From assembly GCA_947486675.1 (NCBI GenBank), contig CANKUF010000054.1, positions 1 through 5,866 on the forward strand: a stretch of 5,866 bases of DNA. The letters run 5' to 3'. The stretch is from Acidimicrobiaceae bacterium. Its GTDB lineage: Bacteria; Actinomycetota; Acidimicrobiia; Acidimicrobiales; Ilumatobacteraceae. The notes below the pieces were generated by a model, which had not been told where the DNA came from, ran no database searches, and saw only the letters and a list, made by a program, of their open reading frames with translations. This document shows, piece after piece, positions 1 through 5,866 of the stretch (position 1 is the first letter of the stretch; each line of letters begins with the position of its first letter). Position numbers and translations under genes: made by a program.

Positions 1-88
1 CCTGAAGAACGCAACCGTGACCCTCATTCCAAAACCCAGCATGGACCACTCGCGTAAGGTTTCGGTAACAGTTGGGGGCACTAAATAA
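1..88 (+). CDS. C-terminal end of an unidentified upstream protein (partial)
   Basis: Reading from base 2, the frame is open from the left edge to a TAA at 86-88, giving 28 residues that end in VSVTVGGTK. The last base of the stop is the first base of the plsY ATG (TAATG arrangement), a typical translational-coupling junction, which is the main reason to believe the frame is real. Alternating hydrophobic and polar residues (ATVTLIP, KVSVTVGG) suggest beta strands, perhaps the end of an Ig-like or PASTA-like domain. This is too little to assign a family or function. The other two forward frames have stops in the region or lack such a junction. Confidence 0.5.
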   Translation, partial: LKNATVTLIPKPSMDHSRKVSVTVGGTK

Positions 89-726
89 TGGACTTTTCAC
101 TGAATGGCGTTGAACCGATCTATGTCGCAGGCGCAATTATCGTGTCCTATTTTCTAGGCACTATCCCGAGCGCACTTATTGTTGCCAAGCGCGGTGGCGT
201 TGATGTGACCGCTGAAGGTTCTGGCAACCCGGGAACGTCAAACGTGATTCGCCTTCTCGGTTGGAAGTACGGCCTTGTGGTGTTTGTGACAGATGTATTG
301 AAGGGTTCAGCATCCGTAGGCATTGCGTATTACCTCACACATCAGTTCGGTGATGGACTGAACGTTTCATACTTGGCATATGCATGCGCATACGCAGCAG
401 TGCTTGGACACACCTTCCCCGTAACTCGCGGATTCCACGGCGGCAAAGGTGTTGCAACGGGCGGTGGAACCATGTTCGTGCTGTACCCAGTAATGAGCGC
501 TGTGCTGTGCACGTCTTGGTTTGTGATCCGCAAACTCACTGGCAAGTCGGCAGTTGCATCACTCGCCATCACCATTGCTGTGCCTGTGTATGTCATTGCC
601 ACTGTTGGTTTCGGTGAACCTGACTCGTGGCAAATTGTTGCAGTGCTCGGACTCGTTGGCATGATCATCATTCGCCACCTGCCAAACATTCGACGCATGC
701 GCGCGAACGAGGAACTCGCCGCGTAA
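88..726 (+). CDS. plsY: PlsY, membrane glycerol-3-phosphate acyltransferase
   Basis: PlsY transfers an acyl group from acyl-phosphate to sn-glycerol-3-phosphate, making lysophosphatidic acid, the first committed step of bacterial phospholipid synthesis, at the cytoplasmic membrane. All family signatures are visible in the 212 residues. The first is SYFLGTIPSALIV (20-32), followed by GSGNPGTSNVIRLLG (44-58). The DVLKG stretch (69-73) matches the family DxxKG. The phosphate-binding glycine loop is GFHGGKGVATGGG (115-127), after GHTFP (107-111). The last is RHLPNIRRM (196-204). Hydrophobic segments around 11-32, 61-82, 93-109, 130-148, 156-174 and 182-196 fit the usual multi-span topology, and the length is normal. 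The ATG overlaps the upstream stop by one base; a G-rich stretch (74-78) nine bases before it may be a weak ribosome binding site. The dedA-like gene follows after 21 bases. Confidence 0.96.
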   Translation: MDFSLNGVEPIYVAGAIIVSYFLGTIPSALIVAKRGGVDVTAEGSGNPGTSNVIRLLGWKYGLVVFVTDVLKGSASVGIAYYLTHQFGDGLNVSYLAYACAYAAVLGHTFPVTRGFHGGKGVATGGGTMFVLYPVMSAVLCTSWFVIRKLTGKSAVASLAITIAVPVYVIATVGFGEPDSWQIVAVLGLVGMIIIRHLPNIRRMRANEELAA

Positions 727-747
727 ATTACTCGCGCTTCCACCAAC

Positions 748-1362
748 ATGATTTCGCTCATCACTGAGTTCTTTAATGGGCTTAAGGATTTTTCCGATTC
801 CTATTGGTTCTACGTCATCATCTTTGTGATCGCGGTACTCGATTCCGTCATTCCAATTGTGCCCAGTGAAACTCTGGTCATTATTGGTGGCGTGAGTGCT
901 GGTTCTGGATCGCTTTCACTCGGTTTGGTTATGGCGTGCGCTTTTGGCGGAGCATTCATTGGTGACCATTTGTCGTACTTTCTTGGACGACGCGCAAGTG
1001 ATTCGATTACTCGGCGCTATGAGCGAACCGAAAAAGGCAAGCACCGACTCGCGAGCGTGATTCATCAAATTCATGAACGCGGTGGCCTGTTGCTCATCAC
1101 CGCACGCTTTATTCCAGGTGGACGAACGATTTTGACTCTGGCATGTGGAATTACCAAGCAAGAACGCAAGTGGTTCACTGGCTGGATTATTGCAGCCGCC
1201 GCCATCTGGTCAACCTATGCATCGTTACTCGGTTTTATTGGTGGAAAGACCTTTGAGGACAACCACACGCTGGCGTTCATCTTCGCCTTTGGTTGCGCGA
1301 TCGGAGTCACCGCACTTATTGAACTTGCGCGTTTCATTTTGAAAAAACGCAAGTCACAATAA
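748..1362 (+). CDS. DedA family (VTT/SNARE-associated domain) membrane protein
   Basis: DedA proteins are inner-membrane proteins with re-entrant helices. Several members (for example UptA and PopT) recycle or flip undecaprenyl phosphate or phospholipids, and others affect membrane potential and drug tolerance. The 204 residues carry the family landmarks: an acidic residue in the first re-entrant region in PSETLVIIGG (39-48), GDHLSYFLGRR (72-82), and the arginine-containing motif RFIPGGRTILTLACG (120-134), followed by two C-terminal hydrophobic spans (about 144-165 and 174-197). The basic tail KKRKSQ suggests a cytoplasmic C-terminus. The ATG has no clear ribosome binding site. The gene lies 21 bases after plsY and 3 bases before mftE, so it is probably co-transcribed with both. 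The exact substrate cannot be read from sequence; next to plsY, a role in envelope-lipid traffic is a reasonable inference. Confidence 0.92.
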   Translation: MISLITEFFNGLKDFSDSYWFYVIIFVIAVLDSVIPIVPSETLVIIGGVSAGSGSLSLGLVMACAFGGAFIGDHLSYFLGRRASDSITRRYERTEKGKHRLASVIHQIHERGGLLLITARFIPGGRTILTLACGITKQERKWFTGWIIAAAAIWSTYASLLGFIGGKTFEDNHTLAFIFAFGCAIGVTALIELARFILKKRKSQ

Positions 1363-1365
1363 GGC

Positions 1366-2043
1366 ATGCCCAGTTCGCCAACGTGGCCAGAAGTTCCGCA
1401 CAATGCGTGCGTGGTAGTTCCCGTTGGCTCGTTTGAACAACATGGTCCACATCTCCCACTAGACACCGATACCCAAATTGCAACGCATCTGTGCGTGCAG
1501 GCGACTACGAACATGGAGAACGTTGTCGTTGCGCCACCCCTTTCGGTAACAGCAAGTGGCGAACACGCCGGATTCCCTGGAACTATTTCCATAGGGACCG
1601 AAGCCTTTGCCACAGTGATCGTTGAACTTGTTCGCTCTTGCGACTGGGCGACAGGAGTCATTTTGGTTCATGGCCACGGCGGAAACTTGGCAGCAGTACA
1701 ACGAGCCACTGCCATTTTAAATTCAGAGCGACGCAACATCGCCAGTTGGTGGCCACACATTCCTGGAGCAGATGCGCATGCAGGCCACACCGAGACATCA
1801 CTGATGTTGGCAATTAACCCAAACTTGGTTCGCATCGACAAGCTTGATGTAGGCAATGTGCAGCCAATGAGCGAGCTGCAACATGATCTGCACACTCAAG
1901 GCGTGCAAGCAGTGAGCGCAAACGGCATTCTTGGCGACGCTAGAAGCGCAACAACACAACATGGAATCGAGTTGCTCACAGAACTCACCAACAACCTGCA
2001 TGCATTTATCCTCAGCGCATACCAGCAATGGAGCCGTACGTGA
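1366..2043 (+). CDS. mftE: MftE, mycofactocin precursor peptidase (creatininase family)
   Basis: MftE is a metal-dependent creatininase-family amidohydrolase. It cleaves the MftC-modified MftA peptide to free the Val-Tyr-derived core that becomes mycofactocin. The 225 residues show the family metal-site pattern: E24 and H26 in GSFEQHGPHLPLDTDT (21-36), D35 within it, H104 in VHGHGGN (101-107), and E143 in DAHAGHTETSLML (136-148). The SGEHAGFPGT stretch (64-73) is also typical of MftE-type members, as is the WPEV near the N-terminus. Length is near the usual 230-250. The start lies 3 bases after the DedA stop, and the gene overlaps mftF. A generic creatinine amidohydrolase is the main alternative, but the directly following mftF makes MftE the strong choice. 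I see no mftA, mftB, mftC or mftD in the window. The AAGG at 1361-1364 is too close to the ATG to be a convincing ribosome binding site. Confidence 0.93.
   Translation: MPSSPTWPEVPHNACVVVPVGSFEQHGPHLPLDTDTQIATHLCVQATTNMENVVVAPPLSVTASGEHAGFPGTISIGTEAFATVIVELVRSCDWATGVILVHGHGGNLAAVQRATAILNSERRNIASWWPHIPGADAHAGHTETSLMLAINPNLVRIDKLDVGNVQPMSELQHDLHTQGVQAVSANGILGDARSATTQHGIELLTELTNNLHAFILSAYQQWSRT
2030..2042 (+). promoter_or_regulatory. Shine-Dalgarno and coupled GTG start of mftF
   Basis: GGAG at 2030-2033 is followed by a six-base spacer and GTG at 2040-2042. The GTG overlaps the mftE stop TGA (2041-2043) in a GTGA junction. No comparable ribosome binding site precedes the ATG at 2028. The arrangement favours GTG as the true start and suggests translation of mftF is coupled to that of mftE. 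Confidence 0.6.
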
Positions 2044-3434
2044 ACAACGACGTTCGCTTTATCGCCGACAGTTCATGGCGTCGACCAGCAAACGGAAATG
2101 TTGTGCTTGCTGGTTCACCACTGAAGTTGTTCTCACTTTCGCAAGCCGGACAAACCATTGCCGAATGCATTGAGCGAGCACAGACTCTTCCTGCAGGCCA
2201 TGAAGTCTTGACCGAACGTTTGCTGAATGCCGGAGCTATTCACCCCATTCCAAGCGCAACAGATTCTGCGCGCTTTTCACTCAGCACCGTTACCGCAGTT
2301 ATCCCCGCATACATCCGCACGGCTCACGAGGCAGAGGCGCTGCAGGCGTTAGTTGCGACGTGCTCAGCACTCCATGGAGTGATTGTTATAGATGACTGTT
2401 CGCCACACCCGCTTCCCGATCTGGGTGCGGCACAGATAATCCGTCTTGAAACGAACAGTGGTCCAGCGGTAGCTCGTAATGCCGGATTCGCTCACGTAAC
2501 GACTAATTTCGTTGCCTGTATTGATGTTGACGTATCGATTTCCGACACCACCATTTCCCAACTCCTGCCCTACTTTGCAGATGACAAAGTCGCTCTCGTT
2601 GCACCTCGTGTGAAATCGCGCGCAACGGCAAACATCGTTGGCGAATACGAAGTCGCTGCCAGCGTGCTCGACATGGGTGAATCTGAAGCTCGTGTGTGTT
2701 CCGGAACGCGAGTGGCTTACGTGCCATCGGCAATGTGGCTGTGTAGAACTGCAGCACTGCGGTCAATTTCTGGTTTTGATGAATCGCTTCGCTCGGGCGA
2801 AGACGTCGACATGGTGTGGCGCTTAAGCAATGCAGGTTGGAGATGTCGCTACCAACCACAAGCCGAGTGTTCGCACCTGCCACGCGCAACATTGCACCAG
2901 TTTGTGCAACAACGTATGTCATATGGAGAATCGGCAGCACCGCCGGCAAAACGACACGAAGGAAAACTTATGCCAGCAAAATTCAATGTGTGGCAGGCAT
3001 CAACATGGCTTTTGGTACTACTCGGTATGCCGCTTATTGCACTCGGAGTCGCAGTCGCATCTTCTGCAGCAACCGCAAAGAAGCTGCGAAGGTTCCCGCA
3101 ATTGCGCGATGAGAGCATCCGTATCTCCCTTCATGCAACTGCGAAAAGTGCTCAATCTGCTGCGAACCTCATTAGCCGTGTGTGGTGGCCAATTGCTTTT
3201 GTTCTCGCAATTTTCTCACAACGCTTGCGAGTACTGTTCATCGCTGCAGCACTCGCGCCTGCCGTATATGAATGGTGGATCAAACGTCCACATCTCGATG
3301 TTGTGCGTTTTGCGTTAATGAAAATGTTGGATAACGCTGCTTACGGTGCAGGGGTATGGAAAGGCGCCATTGCTAAGCGCAATGCCGCGCCGCTTATTCC
3401 TACAGTGAAGAGGTCTGCAGCGAACGAGGAGTGA
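2040..3434 (+). CDS. mftF: MftF, mycofactocin glycosyltransferase (GT2, membrane associated)
   Basis: MftF adds a beta-1,4-linked glucose chain to the premycofactocin redox core. From the GTG at 2040 the protein has 464 residues, close to the family norm. Domains: an N-terminal PqqD-like segment (about 5-70) with LAGSPLKLFSLS (23-34) and LNAGAIHP (62-69); a GT2 fold with VIPAY (87-91), IDDCS (117-121), GPAVARN (141-147), the DxD-like DVD (162-164), YVPSA (227-231) and FDESLRSGEDVDMVWRL (246-262); the family-specific YGESAAP and RH (295-306); then hydrophobic segments (about 322-342, 382-408) and the conserved LDNAAYGAGVW (430-440). I recognise these as close to mycobacterial MftF. Start choice: an in-frame ATG at 2028 would add four residues, but GGAG at 2030-2033 lies six bases before the GTG at 2040, and that GTG overlaps the mftE TGA by four bases. 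The 3' end overlaps the convergent DUF4395 gene by 35 bp. Confidence 0.96.
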   Translation: MNNDVRFIADSSWRRPANGNVVLAGSPLKLFSLSQAGQTIAECIERAQTLPAGHEVLTERLLNAGAIHPIPSATDSARFSLSTVTAVIPAYIRTAHEAEALQALVATCSALHGVIVIDDCSPHPLPDLGAAQIIRLETNSGPAVARNAGFAHVTTNFVACIDVDVSISDTTISQLLPYFADDKVALVAPRVKSRATANIVGEYEVAASVLDMGESEARVCSGTRVAYVPSAMWLCRTAALRSISGFDESLRSGEDVDMVWRLSNAGWRCRYQPQAECSHLPRATLHQFVQQRMSYGESAAPPAKRHEGKLMPAKFNVWQASTWLLVLLGMPLIALGVAVASSAATAKKLRRFPQLRDESIRISLHATAKSAQSAANLISRVWWPIAFVLAIFSQRLRVLFIAAALAPAVYEWWIKRPHLDVVRFALMKMLDNAAYGAGVWKGAIAKRNAAPLIPTVKRSAANEE

Positions 3435-3897
3435 AGTTATTGCATTCCTCGCATACTTCCTGAGGAATAACACCAAGCTTCATGAGATAGCCAAAAGCGA
3501 TACAACCGAGACACACGGCAAATGCGCTTTCAAGAAATGCTGCAACAACGAGTGCTGCAATGACCAGTTGTGAAGCGCCATGCGCGCCTGCGATAAACAA
3601 CACTGATGCCGTAATGGTGAATGCTGCTCCCACGCCTTGTGCAAATCTTTTTGGTGGACCAGGAACAAATCGATGCTCAAGTGAAAGCTTTGGCGTAATC
3701 ACCTGTGTTGCCAATCGACCAAGCGGGCTAAATGTTGGGCCGGCAAGTACTCGAGCAACGAACCCGTAGGTCAAGGCAACGAGGATCCAACCATTACCAG
3801 TGACAGCAAATGCGATGCCCATGAGCACTGCACCACCAGCAACAATGCGGGCAGAGGTTTCATTCACAGGGTTTGGAAAACTGAAGATTTTCGCCAT
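3400..3897 (-). CDS. DUF4395 family membrane protein with two CxxC motifs
   Basis: The 165-residue protein matches the DUF4395 pattern: FPNPVNETSARIVAG near the N-terminus (7-21), GPTFSPLGRLA (53-63), RFVPGPPKRFAQGVG (76-90), then CLGC (129-132) and IPQEVCEEC (144-152) near the end. Hydrophobic spans at about 18-34, 36-52, 91-105 and 110-137 indicate a small integral membrane protein; the first two flank a short loop. The biochemical role of the family is not established. The two CxxC pairs, one at the end of the last span and one just after it, suggest redox or metal chemistry at the membrane, and family members often occur near thioredoxin-like genes in actinobacteria (recalled, not checked here). 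No such neighbour is visible. The last 11 codons overlap the 3' end of mftF, so that tail is probably unconstrained. The ATG at 3897 is preceded by a plausible leaderless promoter. Confidence 0.88.
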   Translation of the reverse strand: MAKIFSFPNPVNETSARIVAGGAVLMGIAFAVTGNGWILVALTYGFVARVLAGPTFSPLGRLATQVITPKLSLEHRFVPGPPKRFAQGVGAAFTITASVLFIAGAHGASQLVIAALVVAAFLESAFAVCLGCIAFGYLMKLGVIPQEVCEECNNFTPRSLQTSSL

Positions 3898-3955
3898 TCC
3901 ATTAGCCTAAAGGTCGATTGTTGACTTAACAAGTCGGCTTTTAACTGGGTTCCCC
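3898..3955. promoter_or_regulatory. Divergent intergenic region with candidate leaderless promoter and palindrome
   Basis: This 58-bp spacer separates the DUF4395 gene (-) from the racemase-like gene (+), so at least two promoters should lie in or near it. On the - strand, TTGTTA (complement of 3927-3932) and TAGGCT (complement of 3904-3909) are exactly 17 bases apart. The latter fits the actinobacterial TAnnnT -10 form and ends six bases before the ATG, predicting a leaderless transcript. A perfect five-base inverted repeat with a three-base loop, GACTT-aac-AAGTC (3923-3935), covers that -35 and could be an operator. On the + strand there is TTGACT (3921-3926), but the best -10, TTAACT (3941-3946), is only 14 bases away, so that promoter is doubtful. 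Confidence 0.4.
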
Positions 3956-4942
3956 ATGTTGCCCGAAAACGGTCAGATACCGTCAAGACCAATGACTTTG
4001 CGCCTCACCGTGAATCGCCAGGCTTGGCTCGATCACGTTCGACTCACCGCTTCCCAGCACGGCACCACCCTGCCCGTGGTGAAGGGAAATGGATACGGGT
4101 TTGGTCGCCCAATTTTGTTTGAACAAGCAATACATCTTGCAGACCATGTTGCGGTGGGAACTGTCTACGAAGCCACGGATGTTCCCGCATCACTTATTCC
4201 TGTTGTGCTCACACCTGTTGGTTCACATATTCCGCATTCGCTCCCAGCACGTGCAGTACTCACAGTCGGATCGCTCGATCACGTTGCATCACTTCGCTCA
4301 CATAATTGGCAAGGCAGTGTGCTCATGAAGTTGCAGTCCACCATGCAGCGCTTTGGCGTTGCTGGAAACGAACTCGCTGCACTGCAGTCGGCATGTGCGC
4401 AGGCATCACTCAATGTTGTTGGATATTCAATCCACCCACCATTGAATAACGTTGGTCAAGACCGCAGCGGCGAAGTGTCGTGTTGGTTGGAACTGTTAAC
4501 CGATAATTTGCCAATTCACGTGAGTCACCTCACTGCCGAGCACATTGGTGTGTTGCGTTCACAATTCCCGAACCGCACATTCATATCCCGCATCGGTACG
4601 GCATTGTGGCTTGGCGACAAGTCAATGATGAAATTGTCTGCCGACGTACTTGATGTTCATCACGTTGCTGGTGGAACTGCGGGCTACCGGTCGAGTGCGC
4701 TTACTGGAAGCGGACACGTGGTGATTGTTGGAGCAGGCTCGGCGCATGGCGTGAGTGAAATTGTTGGAGTGGGAAGTCCGTTCCATTTCGCGCAGCAACG
4801 CATCGCGCTCGTTGAACCTCCATTTATGCACACCAGCATGCTGTTTGTTCCAGAGGGTCAACGCATTCCTCGTGTTGGCGAAAGCGTTGACGTCCAGCAG
4901 CCGCTTACCCGCGTAAGCGCTGACACCATTTCGTGGGAATAA
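3956..4942 (+). CDS. Atypical alanine-racemase-like PLP protein lacking the catalytic tyrosine
   Basis: The 328 residues have the fold-type III alanine racemase layout. The PLP lysine is K43 in VVKGNGYGFG (41-50). K125 and R132 lie in KLQSTMQRFG (125-134), H160 matches the PLP-barrel histidine, and RIGTALWLG (212-220) carries the arginine that normally contacts the PLP ring nitrogen. The C-terminal beta domain is recognisable from GTAGYRSS (240-247) but short. Where alanine racemases have GYADG, with the second catalytic base Tyr, this protein reads GSAHG (261-265), and the usual SMD stretch is replaced by EPPFMHTSM (287-295). Typical enzymes have about 360-390 residues. Ordinary D-alanine production is therefore doubtful. 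It may be a related PLP enzyme or a divergent actinobacterial subgroup linked to peptidoglycan; I recall similar proteins annotated simply as alanine racemase. An alternative ATG at 3992 would begin at MTLRLTV, a more usual family N-terminus. The next gene overlaps the end by 10 bp. Confidence 0.82.
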   Translation: MLPENGQIPSRPMTLRLTVNRQAWLDHVRLTASQHGTTLPVVKGNGYGFGRPILFEQAIHLADHVAVGTVYEATDVPASLIPVVLTPVGSHIPHSLPARAVLTVGSLDHVASLRSHNWQGSVLMKLQSTMQRFGVAGNELAALQSACAQASLNVVGYSIHPPLNNVGQDRSGEVSCWLELLTDNLPIHVSHLTAEHIGVLRSQFPNRTFISRIGTALWLGDKSMMKLSADVLDVHHVAGGTAGYRSSALTGSGHVVIVGAGSAHGVSEIVGVGSPFHFAQQRIALVEPPFMHTSMLFVPEGQRIPRVGESVDVQQPLTRVSADTISWE

Positions 4943-5866
4943 CTCACAACATCATTCGTCCATCTCGCATTCCGAGCTTGGACGTCACTCGCGCCATTGC
5001 TCTCGTTGGCGTGGTGATGATGAATTATCACTCATACCTCAACAAAGACAAAGCGTTCTACCCTCCTCGTCCATCATTTGCAGAGCGAGTGTTCAATCCG
5101 CTTTCAGGAATATTGACCACACGGTTCGCGGCAACATTTGTGCTCGTTGCAGGAATGAGCATTGCGTTGCTCGTTCAATCGGCGATGCAGTCAGGAAATG
5201 CTGAGCTCATTCGTTCTGCGCAAATGAAACTGGCTCGTCGCGGGTTATTTCTCTACGCCTTAGGAGCGGCTGTGCAGTGGATTTGGCCAGGAACAATCCT
5301 TTTCTATTACGGAGCATTTTTACTGATTGCAGCGGTCATGTGCACCTGGTCGAACCGCAGCCTTATCGCGGTATCGGTGATTTCTATTGCAGTTTCGACG
5401 GGCCTTTCTGCATGGCGTGGATACCAGTTCTTTCAGGGCAACTTCACACAGTGGCTGTCACCCGCTCCTAATTCGCCACGCAATTTGTTGATCCGCACGT
5501 TTGTTGATTACACACACCCCGTATTCCCATGGATCACGTTTATCTGTGCGGGAATCATTCTGGGGCGAAACCTTGAACGCCTCACACAATTACGCACTCG
5601 CATCATGCTGTGGTCCGGTGTCGCGTTGTTCGCCACATTTGTCATCCGCACATTCGTCATGCCCGATTCACTATCGTCACAATCTGATTACGTGCTTCAG
5701 CGAGCGCTCTCAACGAACAACCACGAGCATGCAGTTCTCCATGTCACGTCAACATTGGCAGTAGCACTACTTGCGTTCTGTGCTATTTCGCTTATTACAG
5801 ATTCTCGTACAACCAGTCGTTCTGTTGCATTCTTTGCATGCACGGGACAAATGACGCTGTCGATTT
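4933..5866 (+). CDS. DUF418/HGSNAT-like membrane acyltransferase-type protein (3' end outside window)
   Basis: This frame is open from GTG 4933 to the window edge, 311 codons with no stop. The nearest in-frame stop upstream is TGA at 4921-4923, so GTG 4933 is the only standard start before the conserved region except TTG 4978, which would cut into it. No ribosome binding site is seen; the 10-bp overlap with the preceding gene suggests coupling. Landmarks: SRIPSLDVTRAIALVGVVMMN (within 11-32), an LDxxR-A-x-GVxxMN start as in DUF418 and HGSNAT-like (DUF1624) proteins; LVAGMSIALL (71-80); ARRGLFLYALG (101-111); WPGTILFYYGAFLL (118-131); THPVFPWITF (194-203); NNHEH (262-266); and ACTGQMTLSI (302-311), resembling the DUF418 GRMALTNYL end. 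At least seven or eight hydrophobic spans are present. Relatives are multi-span membrane proteins, some moving acetyl groups across the membrane onto sugars; substrate and activity here are unknown. The paired racemase-like gene hints at an envelope role, but this is inference. Confidence 0.85.
   Translation, partial: MGITHNIIRPSRIPSLDVTRAIALVGVVMMNYHSYLNKDKAFYPPRPSFAERVFNPLSGILTTRFAATFVLVAGMSIALLVQSAMQSGNAELIRSAQMKLARRGLFLYALGAAVQWIWPGTILFYYGAFLLIAAVMCTWSNRSLIAVSVISIAVSTGLSAWRGYQFFQGNFTQWLSPAPNSPRNLLIRTFVDYTHPVFPWITFICAGIILGRNLERLTQLRTRIMLWSGVALFATFVIRTFVMPDSLSSQSDYVLQRALSTNNHEHAVLHVTSTLAVALLAFCAISLITDSRTTSRSVAFFACTGQMTLSI

Noticed and set aside
724..747. Possible internal promoter before the dedA-like gene (TAAATT at 724-729)
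   Set aside because: A single AT-rich hexamer overlapping the plsY stop, with no supporting -35 found; close spacing makes co-transcription simpler.
342..764. Minus-strand open frame of 140 codons opposite plsY
   Set aside because: It is antisense to a well-conserved gene, shows no family pattern and overlaps the dedA start; a shadow frame.
1215..1661. Minus-strand open frame of 148 codons opposite dedA and mftE
   Set aside because: It crosses two well-supported genes in antisense and has a low-complexity composition without recognisable motifs.
2787..2802. Perfect six-base hairpin CTTCGC-tcgg-GCGAAG inside mftF
   Set aside because: It lies within codons for the conserved SLRSGED motif, has no following T tract, and is mid-gene, so it is most simply a by-product of coding sequence.
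2503..3318. Several 98-162 codon frames on both strands within mftF
   Set aside because: All sit inside the conserved MftF reading frame, and their compositions (rich in Cys, Arg, His, Gln) are typical of out-of-frame translation.
5277..5764. Two ATG-started + strand frames (64 and 87 codons) near the right end
   Set aside because: They are in other frames within the long acyltransferase-like coding region, which shows consistent hydrophobic spans and conserved motifs.
1..5866. Search for an MftA-like precursor peptide or other mycofactocin genes
   Set aside because: No short frame ending in an IDGxCGVY-like tail is visible in the spacers or among the open frames, and there is no room for one between the genes.

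Overview
The window is gene-dense bacterial DNA with about half G+C and almost no spacer. It holds seven genes that can be named to family level (one cut by the right edge) and the last codons of an eighth at the left edge. No gap between genes exceeds about 60 bases. I see no tRNA, rRNA, CRISPR array, insertion sequence or convincing terminator. The best taxonomic clue is a clear mycofactocin pair (mftE, mftF). That pathway is mostly actinobacterial, and tight overlaps, weak ribosome binding sites and a candidate leaderless promoter fit that phylum. Moderate G+C with mycofactocin suggests an aquatic actinobacterium, perhaps of class Acidimicrobiia, but this is inference.

Left block, + strand (1-3434): an unidentified C-terminal tail, plsY (glycerol-3-phosphate acyltransferase), a DedA/VTT-domain membrane protein, mftE (creatininase-family peptidase) and mftF (mycofactocin glycosyltransferase). 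Stops and starts overlap or lie within 21 bases of each other, so this looks like one operon. It joins two envelope-lipid genes to the two last dedicated steps of mycofactocin assembly: MftE cuts the modified MftA peptide to release the small core, and MftF adds sugars to the core. mftA, mftB, mftC and mftD are not in the window.

Middle, - strand (3400-3897): a small DUF4395 membrane protein with two CxxC motifs, convergent with mftF; the two coding regions overlap tail to tail by 35 bp.

Right block, + strand (3956-5866): after a 58-bp divergent spacer with a candidate leaderless promoter and a small palindrome, there is an alanine-racemase-like PLP protein that lacks the usual catalytic tyrosine. 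Overlapping it by 10 bp is a multi-membrane-span protein of the DUF418/HGSNAT-like acyltransferase group, which starts at GTG and continues beyond the window.

No wholly new system is evident. The points most worth following are the mycofactocin pair set apart from mftA-D inside a lipid-gene operon, and the atypical racemase-like protein paired with a membrane acyltransferase-like protein.
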